Of a stretch of DNA of 64,000 nucleotides, positions 54,569 through 64,000 are shown one piece after another; within the stretch, counting starts at the first letter, position 1, and each line of letters opens with the position of its first letter. The notes under the pieces are model-generated. The model saw nothing but the letters and a program-made list of their open reading frames with translations. It was not told the DNA's origin and searched no databases. The stretch spans positions 60,481,909-60,545,908 of the forward strand of contig JBANSL010000005.1 of the NCBI GenBank assembly GCA_037127255.1, given 5' to 3'. This stretch comes from Persicaria tinctoria. Lineage: Eukaryota > Streptophyta > Magnoliopsida > Caryophyllales > Polygonaceae. The translations under genes and the position numbers were made by a program.

Positions 54569-55029
54569 GGATGTGTTTGTTAAGTGAGGGTTTATCTGTA
54601 GTTGCAGTTGGAGTTGGAGTTCAAGTTGAGGTTGGAGATAATAAAGAGTTAAAAGTAAGATTTTAATTTTATATAAAACCTTGTGGAAATCTTATAGAGT
54701 GTTTGGTATTTTATTATTTATATGGGTTTCAACGAGATTTTATAGGTAAAATGACGAAAATTGGCTTTTAATTAAAAAAACTGATTAATACAAACAGACC
54801 AATAGAAAAGGAATGAACAAGGGTAATATAGGGAGATCAACCACCACTTTGGGCTCAAACGTTCAAAACCTTGTCCCAGGAGAGGTGTAAACTTGATGAA
54901 TGGAACCTCTATCTCCCCTAATCCAAAACTCCATCTCCCCTTAACCTTGATTTGCCAAACCAATGTTTGCGGTTTTAATTTTTTTTCAAACCTTATAAAC
55001 TCCCATCAAACCCTTCACCAAACACACCC
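54569..55029. mobile_element. Tourist-like MITE (461 bp)
   Basis: TTA on both sides (54566-54568, 55030-55032). The ends read GGATGTGTTTG and, in reverse complement, GGGTGTGTTTGG, with further inverted similarity inward. TTA duplications and these ends fit PIF/Harbinger-derived MITEs. Confidence 0.65.
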
Positions 55030-55032
55030 TTA

Positions 55033-55577
55033 ATCCCATGAATTTCTACAGCAAAACTTATTGTCTAGCTTCGAAGCTATTATTTAACGGTCTTTCTATC
55101 CTATATTCCTAAGACATAAGATAAAAAACATTCACTCTAAGAAGAACTTTAAAAAAAGGCTAAAAGAATTTAATTTTGGAAAAAAAAATCAATTAAGTTT
55201 ATTATCATATGTCCCAAGTATAAAATATAAAACCCGATAATTTATTTATCAAGAAAACGAAAACAAAAAGTATTACTGTAGCTAATTAGGTTTTTTTATT
55301 AAAAAAAAAAACTTAGACGCTGAGGAGCTAAACACACAACAAATTATATAAAGACGAAGTAAATAACAAAAGCAAAACTGCAAGAAAGTCACACCAGACC
55401 AAAAAAGAATCGAAACATGTGGTGAACCCACATGAGGAGTTCGGGAAAGAATTTGTGACAACATAGATTATGGACTCCGGCCCAATGAGCCTTACGATAT
55501 CTTTTAGTTGAGATGTGAGTAACTAATCTTAGTATCAGTTTACTCCTAATAAAAAATAAATAAAAATTTTACCCTTA
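55033..55577. other. AT-rich intergenic DNA
   Basis: No gene or complete element recognised. Confidence 0.55.
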
Positions 55578-55585
55578 CAAAATAG

Positions 55586-56329
55586 TAGAGTTGGTACGAT
55601 TACCACAAAAAAATAGTGATTACCACGTATCAACCACAAACTGGTGGTACGCAAATTTTTCATATCACGTATCAACCACAGGTCGTGGTTACCGCATATG
55701 TGGTAACCACGATTTGTGGTTAACTGGTTACCATCGGTACATTACCATGGTTACCAAGCTTTAATTTTGTTTGTATTTTTATGAAACCCCTTGGCTACCT
55801 TTCGGTGGTCATCAAAGTTATCGAATGAAAAAATATGGTTATAAAAAATAATATGGTTGCCATCTTTTAAAAGTTCAAATAAATCAAGTTCACAACCTAA
55901 AGTACAAACCAATCCAAACCAACCAAGTTCAAAGTGTTGAAAAAACAAATAAAGTTCAATTGTTCAAACATTCAAAATGTTACAAGTTCAAACAAAACAA
56001 GTTCAAAGTTTTCAAACATTCAAAATGTTCCTATTGTTTCTAGTAGAAAAAATAAAAATGACCAATTTAGGTCAAAATCGAAAACACAAAATATAAATTA
56101 AAAACTTAAAACTCAAAGGTAAAAACAATAAAACATTAAATAAAAAAATTAATAAATATATACTCGGTAATCATGGTAACCATGGTATTCAGATTTCATT
56201 ACCATTACCGTACCATCTTTACGTGGTTACCACCACGATGGTTACCACCATGAGTGTGGTTACCAACATAACCGGTTTGTGGTTGGTACGTGGTTGGTAT
56301 GGTAATTTTCGTACCATTTGTCAGCCCTG
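55586..56329. mobile_element. hAT-like non-autonomous element (744 bp)
   Basis: Flanks CAAAATAG (55578-55585) and CAATATAG (56330-56337) are 8-bp near-matches. The ends read TAGAGTTG and, in reverse complement, CAGGGCTG. Both subterminal regions are packed with GGTTACCA/TGGTAACC palindromes and TGGTACG. The middle is A-rich with AAGTTCAAA repeats and no transposase. Confidence 0.65.
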
Positions 56330-56337
56330 CAATATAG

Positions 56338-56706
56338 TATAGGATAAGAAATTGAGAATTTTATTTAGTGCAGAGTTAAATTCCTATTTAGTGTAGACCT
56401 ATATACAATGGCCAATCTCGAGTGTGTCCGTTGTGGATATGCCTGCAACAGACAATTCTGTAAGTGTCTGCAATAGACAAATACATAAATGTTCGTTGCG
56501 TGCATTTTTATTTTTCAACCCGATTCTACCAAGAATCGAGCGTGCTTTGCATTTTTAAAAAAATAATGAAAGAAGAGAGATGTTCATTTGTTCTCTCTCT
56601 GTCGAAGCTATATCCCACCAAAAAAGAAAAATACGTCTTTGCCCAATAGAGATCACCATCTCAAATCCATAGTTTACCAATATTTAAAAATGTTTTGTTA
56701 GGACTG
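56338..56706. other. Unassigned AT-rich DNA
   Basis: A short ORF at 56464-56649 shows no domain. Nothing else seen. Confidence 0.5.
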
Positions 56707-56715
56707 TGCTTACAG

Positions 56716-56883
56716 GGAATCAAATCCTCTGTCCCCCTCTCCCGTCCCCTTCTCACAAATGCGTATTTAAAAATTAAATTAAATTAAATTAAAAATAAAA
56801 AACAAAACCAAATAAAAAAAGAGAAATATGTGAGGAGGGACAGGGAGAGAGGACAAGAACCAAGGACAGAGGATTTGGATCCA
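56716..56883. mobile_element. Mutator-like MITE (168 bp) with 9-bp target duplication
   Basis: TGCTTACAG occurs on both sides (56707-56715 and 56884-56892). Ends are inverted: GGAATCAAATCCTCTGTCC on the left and, in reverse complement, TGGATCCAAATCCTCTGTCC on the right. The centre is an A/T-rich run. Confidence 0.85.
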
Positions 56884-57049
56884 TGCTTACAGCTTATGAG
56901 AATGGACTGGGCTAGGGTTCAGTAGTATAGGCTCAATCTAATACATGTACAATTTTTGAATTTGAATACATAAGTTTCCTCCTCCAACTAATTCCCTCTC
57001 TCTCTCTTACAACCACCAAGTAGCTCAAGATCCCAAGAACCTCACAAAT

Positions 57050-57720
57050 TGGTATCAAAGCCACCACTTCTAAGGCATGGCGGACAACATGAGTTTGAAG
57101 ACGGTGGAAGAGAACCTAGGAAAGGCGAAAATTCGACTACAACATCTATATAAAAAAAAATCAGCCACAAATCACGAGATGTTGAATGAATCCATTTAGA
57201 AGCAAAAAAAGCAGCACAAGATTATGGCAGATTTCAAGAAAAAAATCGGAGGAATTCCAATCGAAAATAAAGAAGGTATAGATGAAGACAACACATATGT
57301 TAGATCTAATCGCAAAGATGATCAAGAACCAATTCGTAAAAGATTGGAAATCACCATTGATAGCAACACAAGGGAACGTTGAAGACATGGAATTGAGAGT
57401 TGCATTGCAAGAAAAAAGCTATGTGGGGAGGTGCAAACAGAGAACTTTGATGAAGAAAATAGAGAATGAGTTCCGGAGATAGCAGGGTCGAAAAGAGGGA
57501 TCTCCACGACGGGATGGCAAGGGACACAAATGGAAGAACCTTAGTGAAGTAGTATTTACAACATTTGGTGAGAAGCATGGGGTTGAGATAGTCAAAGGAT
57601 TCAAGATTATCTTGATGATTATAATGAACAATTTGAGGAATTCAGGTCAGGTTTGTTGTCTTACAATCCCATTTATCGGAGAGTTATTTCATATCAAGTT
57701 ACATAAGTGGGTTGAAGCCA
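57050..57720 (+). pseudogene. Gypsy gag remnant with tRNA-iMet primer site
   Basis: TGGTATCAAAGCC (57050-57062) is a near-perfect tRNA-iMet primer site preceded by a plausible LTR end ACCTCACA. An ATG at 57077 starts a basic, coiled-coil-like frame (MADNMSLKTVEENLGKAKIR) that hits a stop at about 57200. Frames near 57615-57680 resemble the Gag segment YNEQFEEFRSGLL. Multiple shifts and stops. The LTR itself could not be delimited. Confidence 0.5.
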
Positions 57721-58478
57721 AAGAGTAAGTCTTGAGTTAAGCTAGGGAGGGTAAGATATTTAGCAAATGCCCTAGAAGGCTAGAACAATCAAGGTTACAT
57801 ACCAAAGTTATACCTACTATTTTGAAAATGAGTAAGACGAGTAACAAAGTGGGATATTGTGGAATAGAACCTCGGTGACAACATCAATAACGAGTTCAAA
57901 GGGCTTAAATTGCGTATGTTTGGACATCCCCTTTGTTAGTAACATGTTTTTTGTTCGATGAAAGCATCTGTTTCTCCTGTAGGCTCGTCTTTTGGTCTAA
58001 CTTGGGTTGTAGAGGGCTTAAATTGCGTATGTTTGGACATCTTGTATATCACACCTTGTATGAAATGGATAATCTCATTGATAATAATTATCATTCCTGA
58101 AATCGAAGGTGCATTGGTCAGCTTCTTAGATTGGCAACTACTTGTTGATCAGGATTCTTCGTGTCGGTTTTTCTTGATCTTCTTTTGTATTTTAAGGTTG
58201 ATGAATATGATTTATAATCGAATATTATTTCTTAGTAACCCCCTTCTTGTCGAGTATCACTGCTATACAAATCTATTTTGGGCAAGACCAAGTAAGTTTT
58301 TTTACTAAGAGCAAACTGATTTGGATAAACAACGGAACCTCAAAACTGATGACTAGGCACCCCAAAAAATGTTTGATTGTCACATCTATTCTAGATTTCA
58401 TCCCCATTATAATCCATATTTAGATGTACTCTCTGAATCTATTGACACGACATTTGCTCATAATCTAATTGATGTCAC
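57721..58478. other. Unassigned decayed sequence
   Basis: A repeated phrase (GGGCTTAAATTGCGTATG at 57900 and 58013) shows a local duplication of about 113 bp spacing. No domain recognised. Confidence 0.4.
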
Positions 58479-58510
58479 TGATAATGCATATTTTAGATAG
58501 GCATTATAGA
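58479..58510 (+). repeat. LTR-start fragment of the element D family
   Basis: The first ~31 bases (TGATAATGCATATTTTAGAT and following GGCATTATAG) are identical to the D LTR start, then similarity fades. It marks an old truncated relative 31 kb from D. Confidence 0.7.
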
Positions 58511-58736
58511 TAGCTATTATTGCATTTAAATGAGTGTATGTCATGTTTATTGAGAATTACCCATCCTGTTTTGAGATTATGCTATAGAGTCTTGAGTCAT
58601 GCTTTCTTTGGTGTGGTTGATCCTGAGTTGGTAAGTAGGAGAGGTTGGAGCTATACCTATTCCTGATTGGTTCAATTATTTCTAGAAAGTTATGCTGAGA
58701 TGATTAATGCTACTCATGTGAGGGAAGACCGTATTA

Positions 58737-58960
58737 CTACCTTCTATCAAAAAAGGATGTCGTTTGACTTTTTAACATATATTTTAAGGAGCTAAAAACT
58801 ATATAAAATATCAACTTTTGTTAAATTATTTTTTTACAACTTAATATTTGTTGGTAATAAGTATTAGATTATAAAAAAATAATAATAAAAAAGTTAATAT
58901 ATTATATAGTTTTTAGCTCCTTAAAATACGTGTTAAAAAGTCAAACGACATAGGATGTAG
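58737..58960. mobile_element. Stowaway-like MITE (224 bp)
   Basis: TA on both sides (58735-58736, 58961-58962). Long inverted repeats starting CTACCTTCTAT and, in reverse complement, CTACATCCTAT, then GTCGTTTGACTTTTTAACA. Matches the Tc1/mariner-derived Stowaway style. Confidence 0.75.
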
Positions 58961-59014
58961 TATTGTTTTTGGAGGGTTGATATTGAATTTGGTGAGACTT
59001 TAACATCACCTATC

Positions 59015-59215
59015 TTTGCCTTTGATTTGCTAATACAATAAGAATGTCATCTACATACAATAAGATAAGCAAAGGATAAGGGGAGCTGACTTCTTTGAAA
59101 TACAAACAAGAGTCGTAGCAGCTCATGTGAAAACCAAGTTTCTTCATACTATTATAAAATTTTATATTCCACCTTAGGCCATACATATCTTTTTAAGCAA
59201 ACAAATATGATCGAC
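59015..59215 (-). pseudogene. Copia reverse transcriptase fragment
   Basis: The minus strand reads KKLGFHMSCYDSCLYFKEV and LLILLYVDDILIVLAN, the copia RT palm with YVDD at 59046-59057. The region just before it is frameshifted (CLLKK near 59190). No other pol domain is nearby. Confidence 0.75.
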
Positions 59216-60060
59216 CTATTTTTTTTTATCACTGTTTTAACATCCATTTATTCCAGTTTCATAATCACACACAAAAGATAGGGCAATTAGTAAACAAACA
59301 TGATCTGCCTATTTTTAGCACAGTTTTGACATCCCTCAACATGTACAAAGGCAAGGGAGCAATGCTCGACTTTTCATAAAATTAAACAATGCTCCATCTT
59401 CTCGTGCTGAATAGAACATCATCTCAGACAACACTAAGGCCATATCATAGTTTCTGTGCGATACTGCTGAGTTGTGATCTTGGTTTTGCGACTTCAACAA
59501 ATATGACTCGTCCATGAAGAAACTGAAATCACCACATGTTCTTAACGTACATGTTAGCGCACTTGAAACTCTGGCTGAATCTAGCAGAATTATTTATAAC
59601 AACCTAAATTCCAAACACCTCCAACCATATTTATCAAGAGATTTCTCATACATCAAAAGTTTTTTCATAACCATCGATTTCCTGAGCACCAGATATGACT
59701 TATATATATGTTGATGGTATAATAGCACATGAGAGTGACTCCTATTCCAGAAATATATGTTCTACTACCATGTACCACAAAAAAAAAGTGCTTATATGGA
59801 TCAACTTGATGGGAAAACAATAAACTAATAACATGAAAGAAAGGCGAAACATATAACCTGGGTTTCCCCATTACAGACAGAAAAAAATAAGAAATAAAAT
59901 ATAAAATTCAAGTTGTCCAAGTTGTCAAGTAGATCCTTTGATAATATGAAACAAGTTATCCCTCAGTTTATTCCTTCCCTAGATGAAAAAATCCCTAGGA
60001 ACGTATGAAAACGGGAGGCATGTTGGGTTGATTTTTGTTTTTGGTTATATAGTTAGAATT
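59216..60060. other. Decayed AT-rich sequence
   Basis: A near-repeat (AAACATGATCTGCCTATTTTT at 59294 and a variant near 59202) is visible. No gene seen. Confidence 0.45.
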
Positions 60061-60129
60061 CACCTTTTCAACACAAAAACTTAAGCCATTGTGTAGGAGC
60101 TTCTCTTATATTTTGCAGTCTTTTTCCCA

Positions 60130-60240
60130 TTCCAACCATTGTGAGATGATATTTTATACTAACCCTCCCTCTCAAGTGCGTTGAACATTTTTTTTCTTCT
60201 TCTTTTGGGTTCGGACCTAGTCTAATACCATGTAGGAAAG
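60130..60240 (-). other. Remnant with primer-site-like and polypurine-like signals
   Basis: On the minus strand, ATGGTATTAGACTAGG (near 60230) resembles a tRNA-iMet primer site. About 50 bases later GAGAGGGAGG meets TTAGTATAAAATATC, a common copia LTR start. The spacing suggests a heavily deleted or TRIM-like relative; repeats confirming LTRs were not found. Confidence 0.3.
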
Positions 60241-61247
60241 CTAGATCGAAAGTGCGAAACAAGCTTCGTAAGTTGCACAGTAGACAAGTAATACTTGGGC
60301 TTAGGCTCATATAACTGAACTAATACCCATACAAATATTGAGCCAAAACTTGACAAGATCTACAAAGAGCATGAAATCAGGAAGCAACACAAACCAGATC
60401 ACGCACGCACCAGGAGAAAACAAGAGCCAAGGGATGAAGACATGGAGTTACTCTCCAAGCCCATTAGGAAAACATAAGTACAATATAATTGACCCTCAGA
60501 CAAAGCATATTACAAGGACAGATGATCTGAATAACACTTCCCTTAAATATTTACACTAGTGCTTCCCTGAAAATCTCTCCTTGTCACTAACAAACCTCCA
60601 TCACAGCCCTGCAACTGAATTGATTCTACATTATTCCAGCTCAACTTTTACCCTAGCTTCTAGAGTCTCCCATTTCGATAGGCTCGTATAAATAGCAAAA
60701 TTCTTCCCCCTTCACCTTATTTTCCCAAGATCTAGGTTTGTTTTTCAAGATAGCTTTCCCCTCTAAAAAATGATATAACAGTATGTTTGGAATGGCACCT
60801 AAAAGCAGGTTTTCATCAAAGCAGCTGAAGCAAGAATCACCTATGGGTCACATTAACGGCATGTGATCGAGCAGAGACACTAAGAATTAACAAATGCTTC
60901 CTAGTTCCTACTATAGTGGGGCATATTTTCTTAGACAATTGCTTAAATCAATAGGAATGATTCATATATGGAAAGGACCTGAAGTGTACGATTTCTCACT
61001 CTTGAATATAACGGCCAAAATGTCTTATGATCATTTTGCCATGCAATTCAAGGTTCGGATATAATTTTCAACTATTTGGTCCTCAGAAGTGCCAATAGTA
61101 GGATGTTTCTGTTAGAGCTTATACTGTCAAACTTGAGCTTTCATTTGCTAAATCCACATATATATTTTTATACCTGGTGATACTGACTGCTAGAAAGGTG
61201 AAAAGTTTGCACCAAAATAGCTTAAATAACATTTAAATTTTCATTAT
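60241..61247. other. Unassigned intergenic DNA, possible 3' side of the RRM gene
   Basis: No domain found on either strand. The missing last exon of the RRM gene should lie in this interval or between 61744 and 62273, but I could not place it. Confidence 0.4.
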
Positions 61248-61250
61248 TAA

Positions 61251-61743
61251 GGTTGTGTTTCCCCAGGGATTAAAGGATGGGGATAATTTTTGGGGATGGA
61301 GGGGTATGAAAATTATTTTTGGGATGGAAAAGATGGAGATTATTTTTCAGAAATAATCCCGTGTGTGTTTGGCTAATTGAAGATTATTTTTGTATGGTAT
61401 TGGGGGAAAATACATTTTTACCCTCCATTAAAAAGAGTTATAGATATAACTCAAGCAAGGCCTGAGATAGGAATTACGAAATCGGGAAGGTCCAATTGAT
61501 GTGCGAATTACCTGGTAGGTCCAAATTGACGGGCGAATTGGGAAATTGGAGAGATTTGACTCGATCTTCTGAGGCTGAATACTCCCCTTGCCCCACCGGC
61601 CAATCCAATGGCAGGGCAGGGACAATTTCCATCCCACTCCACCCCCAACTTTCCATCCCGTCCACTCCTAGCCAGTTACCTCATCCCGAATCCCAAAAAA
61701 ATGCCCAACTCTCCAACCCCCTCCACCCCGGGAAAGCATGCCC
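61251..61743. mobile_element. Tourist-like MITE (493 bp)
   Basis: TAA on both sides (61248-61250, 61744-61746). Ends read GGTTGTGTTTCCCCAGGG and, in reverse complement, GGGCATGCTTTCCCGGGG. Located in the presumed last intron or 3' flank of the RRM gene. Confidence 0.65.
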
Positions 61744-62273
61744 TAAGTAGGATGTAACGAAAAGACAATACTTATCAACACAGTGTAATCAATGATGTTA
61801 TATGAGCATAGTAGCTCGAGCTCAACTGAAGTTTGGCCCGATAAAAGTTTGCTCGAACTCATTTATTTACTAAACGAGCCCAACATGAGCATATTTTTAA
61901 GCATGATTCAAAATTCAGCTTGACTCTTTTCACATACAAATAGCTCCAATTTTATAGAATTTACAAAATCTCCTTTAAATTATTGTGTCAAGAGAAAGTA
62001 TGGTTGAATAATACTCGAAAAAAGTTTGGCTCAAGCTTAGCAATACTCGGTTTGAATAATAGCCAAGTGTAATCTCATTTAAAGCAGGATCCGAGGGATC
62101 GAGATGTAAACATCCTTACTCGGAGCAACACAATCATTGTAGGAAAAGACAATATATCAAACAAATAATTTGATCCTAAAAGATGCATAATTTCCCATAC
62201 AAACATCAAGTGCAGTAATTTTATCGATGGTTCATTTGACACAAAAATCATCATTGTAAAGAAAGAAGTATAC

Positions 62274-63115
62274 CTTTCCATGCATTTCATCAATTGCTTT
62301 CCTAGCCGCCTCATCTCTTGAATAACGAAGAAATGCAAAACCTCTTGGTCTATTTGCAATTTTGTCCATCACTAAATTAACTGAAACAAATATGAAATTT
62401 AAAATACAAGAAATCCCATTAAATGCATAGACAAGTCAGTTACGAAGGGGAAAAAATTTCCATACCCTCTGTAAGTTGGCCAAACTGTTCAAAAGCATTC
62501 CTTAAGCTTTCCTCAGTAGTTCGAAATGAGAGACCTTCAAGCAGCAATACATACATGATAGAAAATTAAGTTATAACACTGAATACGATTTTTATGGTTT
62601 ATGCATCATTGGAAAGAATATTATGGACACCAAACCAAAGAAAATGGAAGGTCTAGAGAGGAAAACATTGGAATTAAAAAAAAAAAAAACCTAACTCCCT
62701 CTTTTATCTCACTGGCCGCCGCCACCTCCATTAACTCCCACTTTATCTCCCACCGCCTCCATTTACAGATCCTCCTCCGCCGCCGCCAATCGTTCAACCA
62801 TTAGGGTTATATTTGTTCTCAATCTCCTTATGCACACTCCTTCAACTTCAATTTCAAGGACGAATTAAAAAAGAAAAAAAAAGGAAGGAAAGAGAGCTGA
62901 CCACTGACGTAAAGCCTGATTGGGGAACTGAGAGTTGCCGGCGGAGGATTTACAGCGGCGGAGAGAGAAATCGGAGGATAGCGGAGACGTTGAAAACGTG
63001 TAGCAGAGGAAGGAAGAGGGAGGGATGGAAGAGAGATCCAATGGCTACTGCGTTGTCGGCCAAAGGCGGTCTTTCTTGCTGATAGAAGCTGCGCTCCCGC
63101 AGCCACACATGCCAT
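62274..63115 (-). CDS. Organelle RRM-domain protein, ORRM6-like (three exons seen, 3' end not found)
   Basis: Minus-strand gene. Exon 1 63115-62902 encodes a Ser/Ala/Arg-rich N-terminus starting MACVAAGAQLLSARKTAFGR, typical of a plastid or mitochondrial transit peptide, and ends in the RNP2 motif LYVSG. Exon 2 62534-62466 continues GLSFRTTEESLRNAFEQFG. Exon 3 62380-62274 gives VMDKIANRPRGFAFLRYSRD with RNP1 (RGFAFLRY), then EAARKAIDEMHGK. Each intron has GT...AG and the phases fit: 214, 69 and 107 bases give 130 codons. The RRM binds single-stranded RNA; in this family the proteins act in organelle RNA editing. Similarity to Arabidopsis ORRM6 is from memory of its motifs, so the subfamily name is tentative. 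The short final exon after GK is not identified and may lie beyond the MITE at 61251-61743. Confidence 0.85.
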
Positions 63116-63276
63116 TGTTAATTGTTGTTCAATTACACACCTTTAACCTTTAACCTTTAACGGCTGGTGTCGAGGTTGAGCCGTTGAGGCCCAGATAGAG
63201 TATTAGACTGTGTTTGGCGGTAGCTTTGGGAGATTTTCTAGCTTTCTAAAAAAAACGCAATCTCTTCGGATGGTGT
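63116..63276. promoter_or_regulatory. Upstream region of the RRM gene
   Basis: Contains CTTTAAC repeated three times (63141-63161). At 63204 TTA precedes GACTGTGTTTGGCGG, resembling a Tourist-like MITE end, but no partner end was found. Confidence 0.35.
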
Positions 63277-64000
63277 TTGATGGAAGATCTGGAGGAAGAT
63301 TATGAAGCTTTTGGCGAGATTATGGTAGCTTTGAAATCGGCCAAAATGAAATATTTGGGTACCAAGATTTCGGAGATTATCAGGAGATTTCCGAATTCTA
63401 TGTCCATTTGTGCCCTCGCGTCTCGCATCTCTCCTCCACAGTTCTCCGCATCGCCGCCTGTGCTCCCTTCTCCTCCTCGTCGCGCAAGGTATGTCATTGC
63501 TCTCCTCTCCTCTTCAATGTGGTTCACCGGCGGTCCCATTACACTCGAAACCCCCTACGTCGGCCGGTTATTCGACGACGACGAGATTTCTAGGGTTTCG
63601 GTGGGAATGGGGGTGGCTATGGTTTCGATTTGGGTGCTTTGTTTCTAGGGTTTCGGTGGAAGAAATATAGGTTTCCACCGATTTGGGGGTTTTTTGTTTC
63701 CACCGATTTCTAGGGTTTTGGTGGAAGAAATTTTGGGGTTTTTGGTTATTGTTTCGATTTGTGGGGTTTTTGTTTGTTAAGGGGTGTTTATTCGGTTCCA
63801 ATTTCGTCTCCCTTGTTTGTTCCTTTAGGCCATTGTTGTTCAACCTCCCAGCTGTCTGACATTGTTGTTCCTGACAGGTGATGTATCGGCCATTGTTGTT
63901 TCGGCCATTGTTGTTATATGAATGGAATCATATGTTTATATTTTAGGTTTGCCTTTATGAATATTTAGGTCTTTGCTGCCATTGAAAATTATCATTACAT
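63277..64000 (+). other. Possible 5' exon and first intron of a plus-strand gene
   Basis: A C/T-rich stretch (63408-63488) ends CGCGCAAG then GTATGT, a strong donor, and is followed by T-rich DNA with repeated TTTCTAGGGTTT (63586, 63645, 63707). This looks like a plant 5' UTR exon and leader intron. An overlapping 123-codon ORF (63277-63648) has no recognised domain and is probably chance. Confidence 0.3.

Noticed and set aside
60338..60559. 73-codon ORF as the missing RRM gene exon or a separate gene
   Set aside because: It is on the wrong strand for the RRM gene and shows no domain or splice context.
63277..63648. 123-codon ORF upstream of the RRM gene as a protein-coding gene
   Set aside because: No recognisable domain; a strong splice donor falls inside it at 63488-63494, and the sequence looks like a 5' UTR exon plus intron.

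Overview
The window is plant nuclear DNA, most likely from a eudicot. The grounds are LTR retrotransposons primed by plant tRNA-Asp and tRNA-iMet, MITEs of plant superfamilies, and one intron-containing nuclear gene for a plastid or mitochondrial RNA-binding protein. The species cannot be named from the sequence. About 1-48.6 kb is a nested retrotransposon cluster. About 48.6-62 kb is AT-rich DNA with decayed elements and several complete small DNA transposons. The last 2 kb carry the only clear host gene.

Layout of the nest, outermost first. A decayed SIRE/Maximus-type Ty1/copia element, with its 5' part left of the window, runs to 37525: gag half at 13664-14896, pol at 30595-33987, env-like second ORF at 34407-36134, 3' LTR at 36471-37525. 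Two insertions split it. The first is an array of Athila-like, non-autonomous Ty3/gypsy units sharing LTRs (1-13663; units A and B). The second is element C of the same family (14897-30589, target duplication GGATC). A very young element D (21019-27716, target duplication CCAGC, LTRs differing at about 4 of 1295 positions) sits in the 3' region of C. B and D keep intact gag-protease ORFs of 1161 and 850 codons. None of A-D has reverse transcriptase or an integrase core, so they must use enzymes supplied in trans.

From 37.5 to 48.7 kb: a plus-strand gypsy remnant; a TRIM with 441-bp LTRs; a minus-strand Tat-type gypsy pol cut into pieces by an unrelated 1.6-kb solo LTR and by an internally deleted minus-strand copy of the SIRE-type element that keeps only the env-like ORF and the end of pol (target duplication AAACC). 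From 49 kb on: a DUF1985-like ORF, a 389-bp hairpin locus, two MULE-type elements with 9-bp target duplications, two Tourist-like MITEs, one hAT-like and one Stowaway-like element, and remnants of gypsy gag and copia RT. The host gene (62274-63115, minus) encodes a transit-peptide-plus-RRM protein resembling ORRM6; its last exon was not found.

Main novelty: two distinct element families share one non-standard architecture. Each has a family-specific palindromic CpG-rich motif array placed both in the LTR and in the gag linker between zinc knuckle and protease (TCGA-NN-TCGA in A/B/C, GC-rich GCGGCGCCCGC in D). In D one LTR copy is a perfect 16-nt reverse complement of the gag copy. Both families also share a roughly 1.2-kb 3' non-coding module bounded by two polypurine tracts, with a conserved CATTCATGACACCCATG-type motif (one copy in A/B/C, three in D) and a conserved hairpin next to the polypurine tract.
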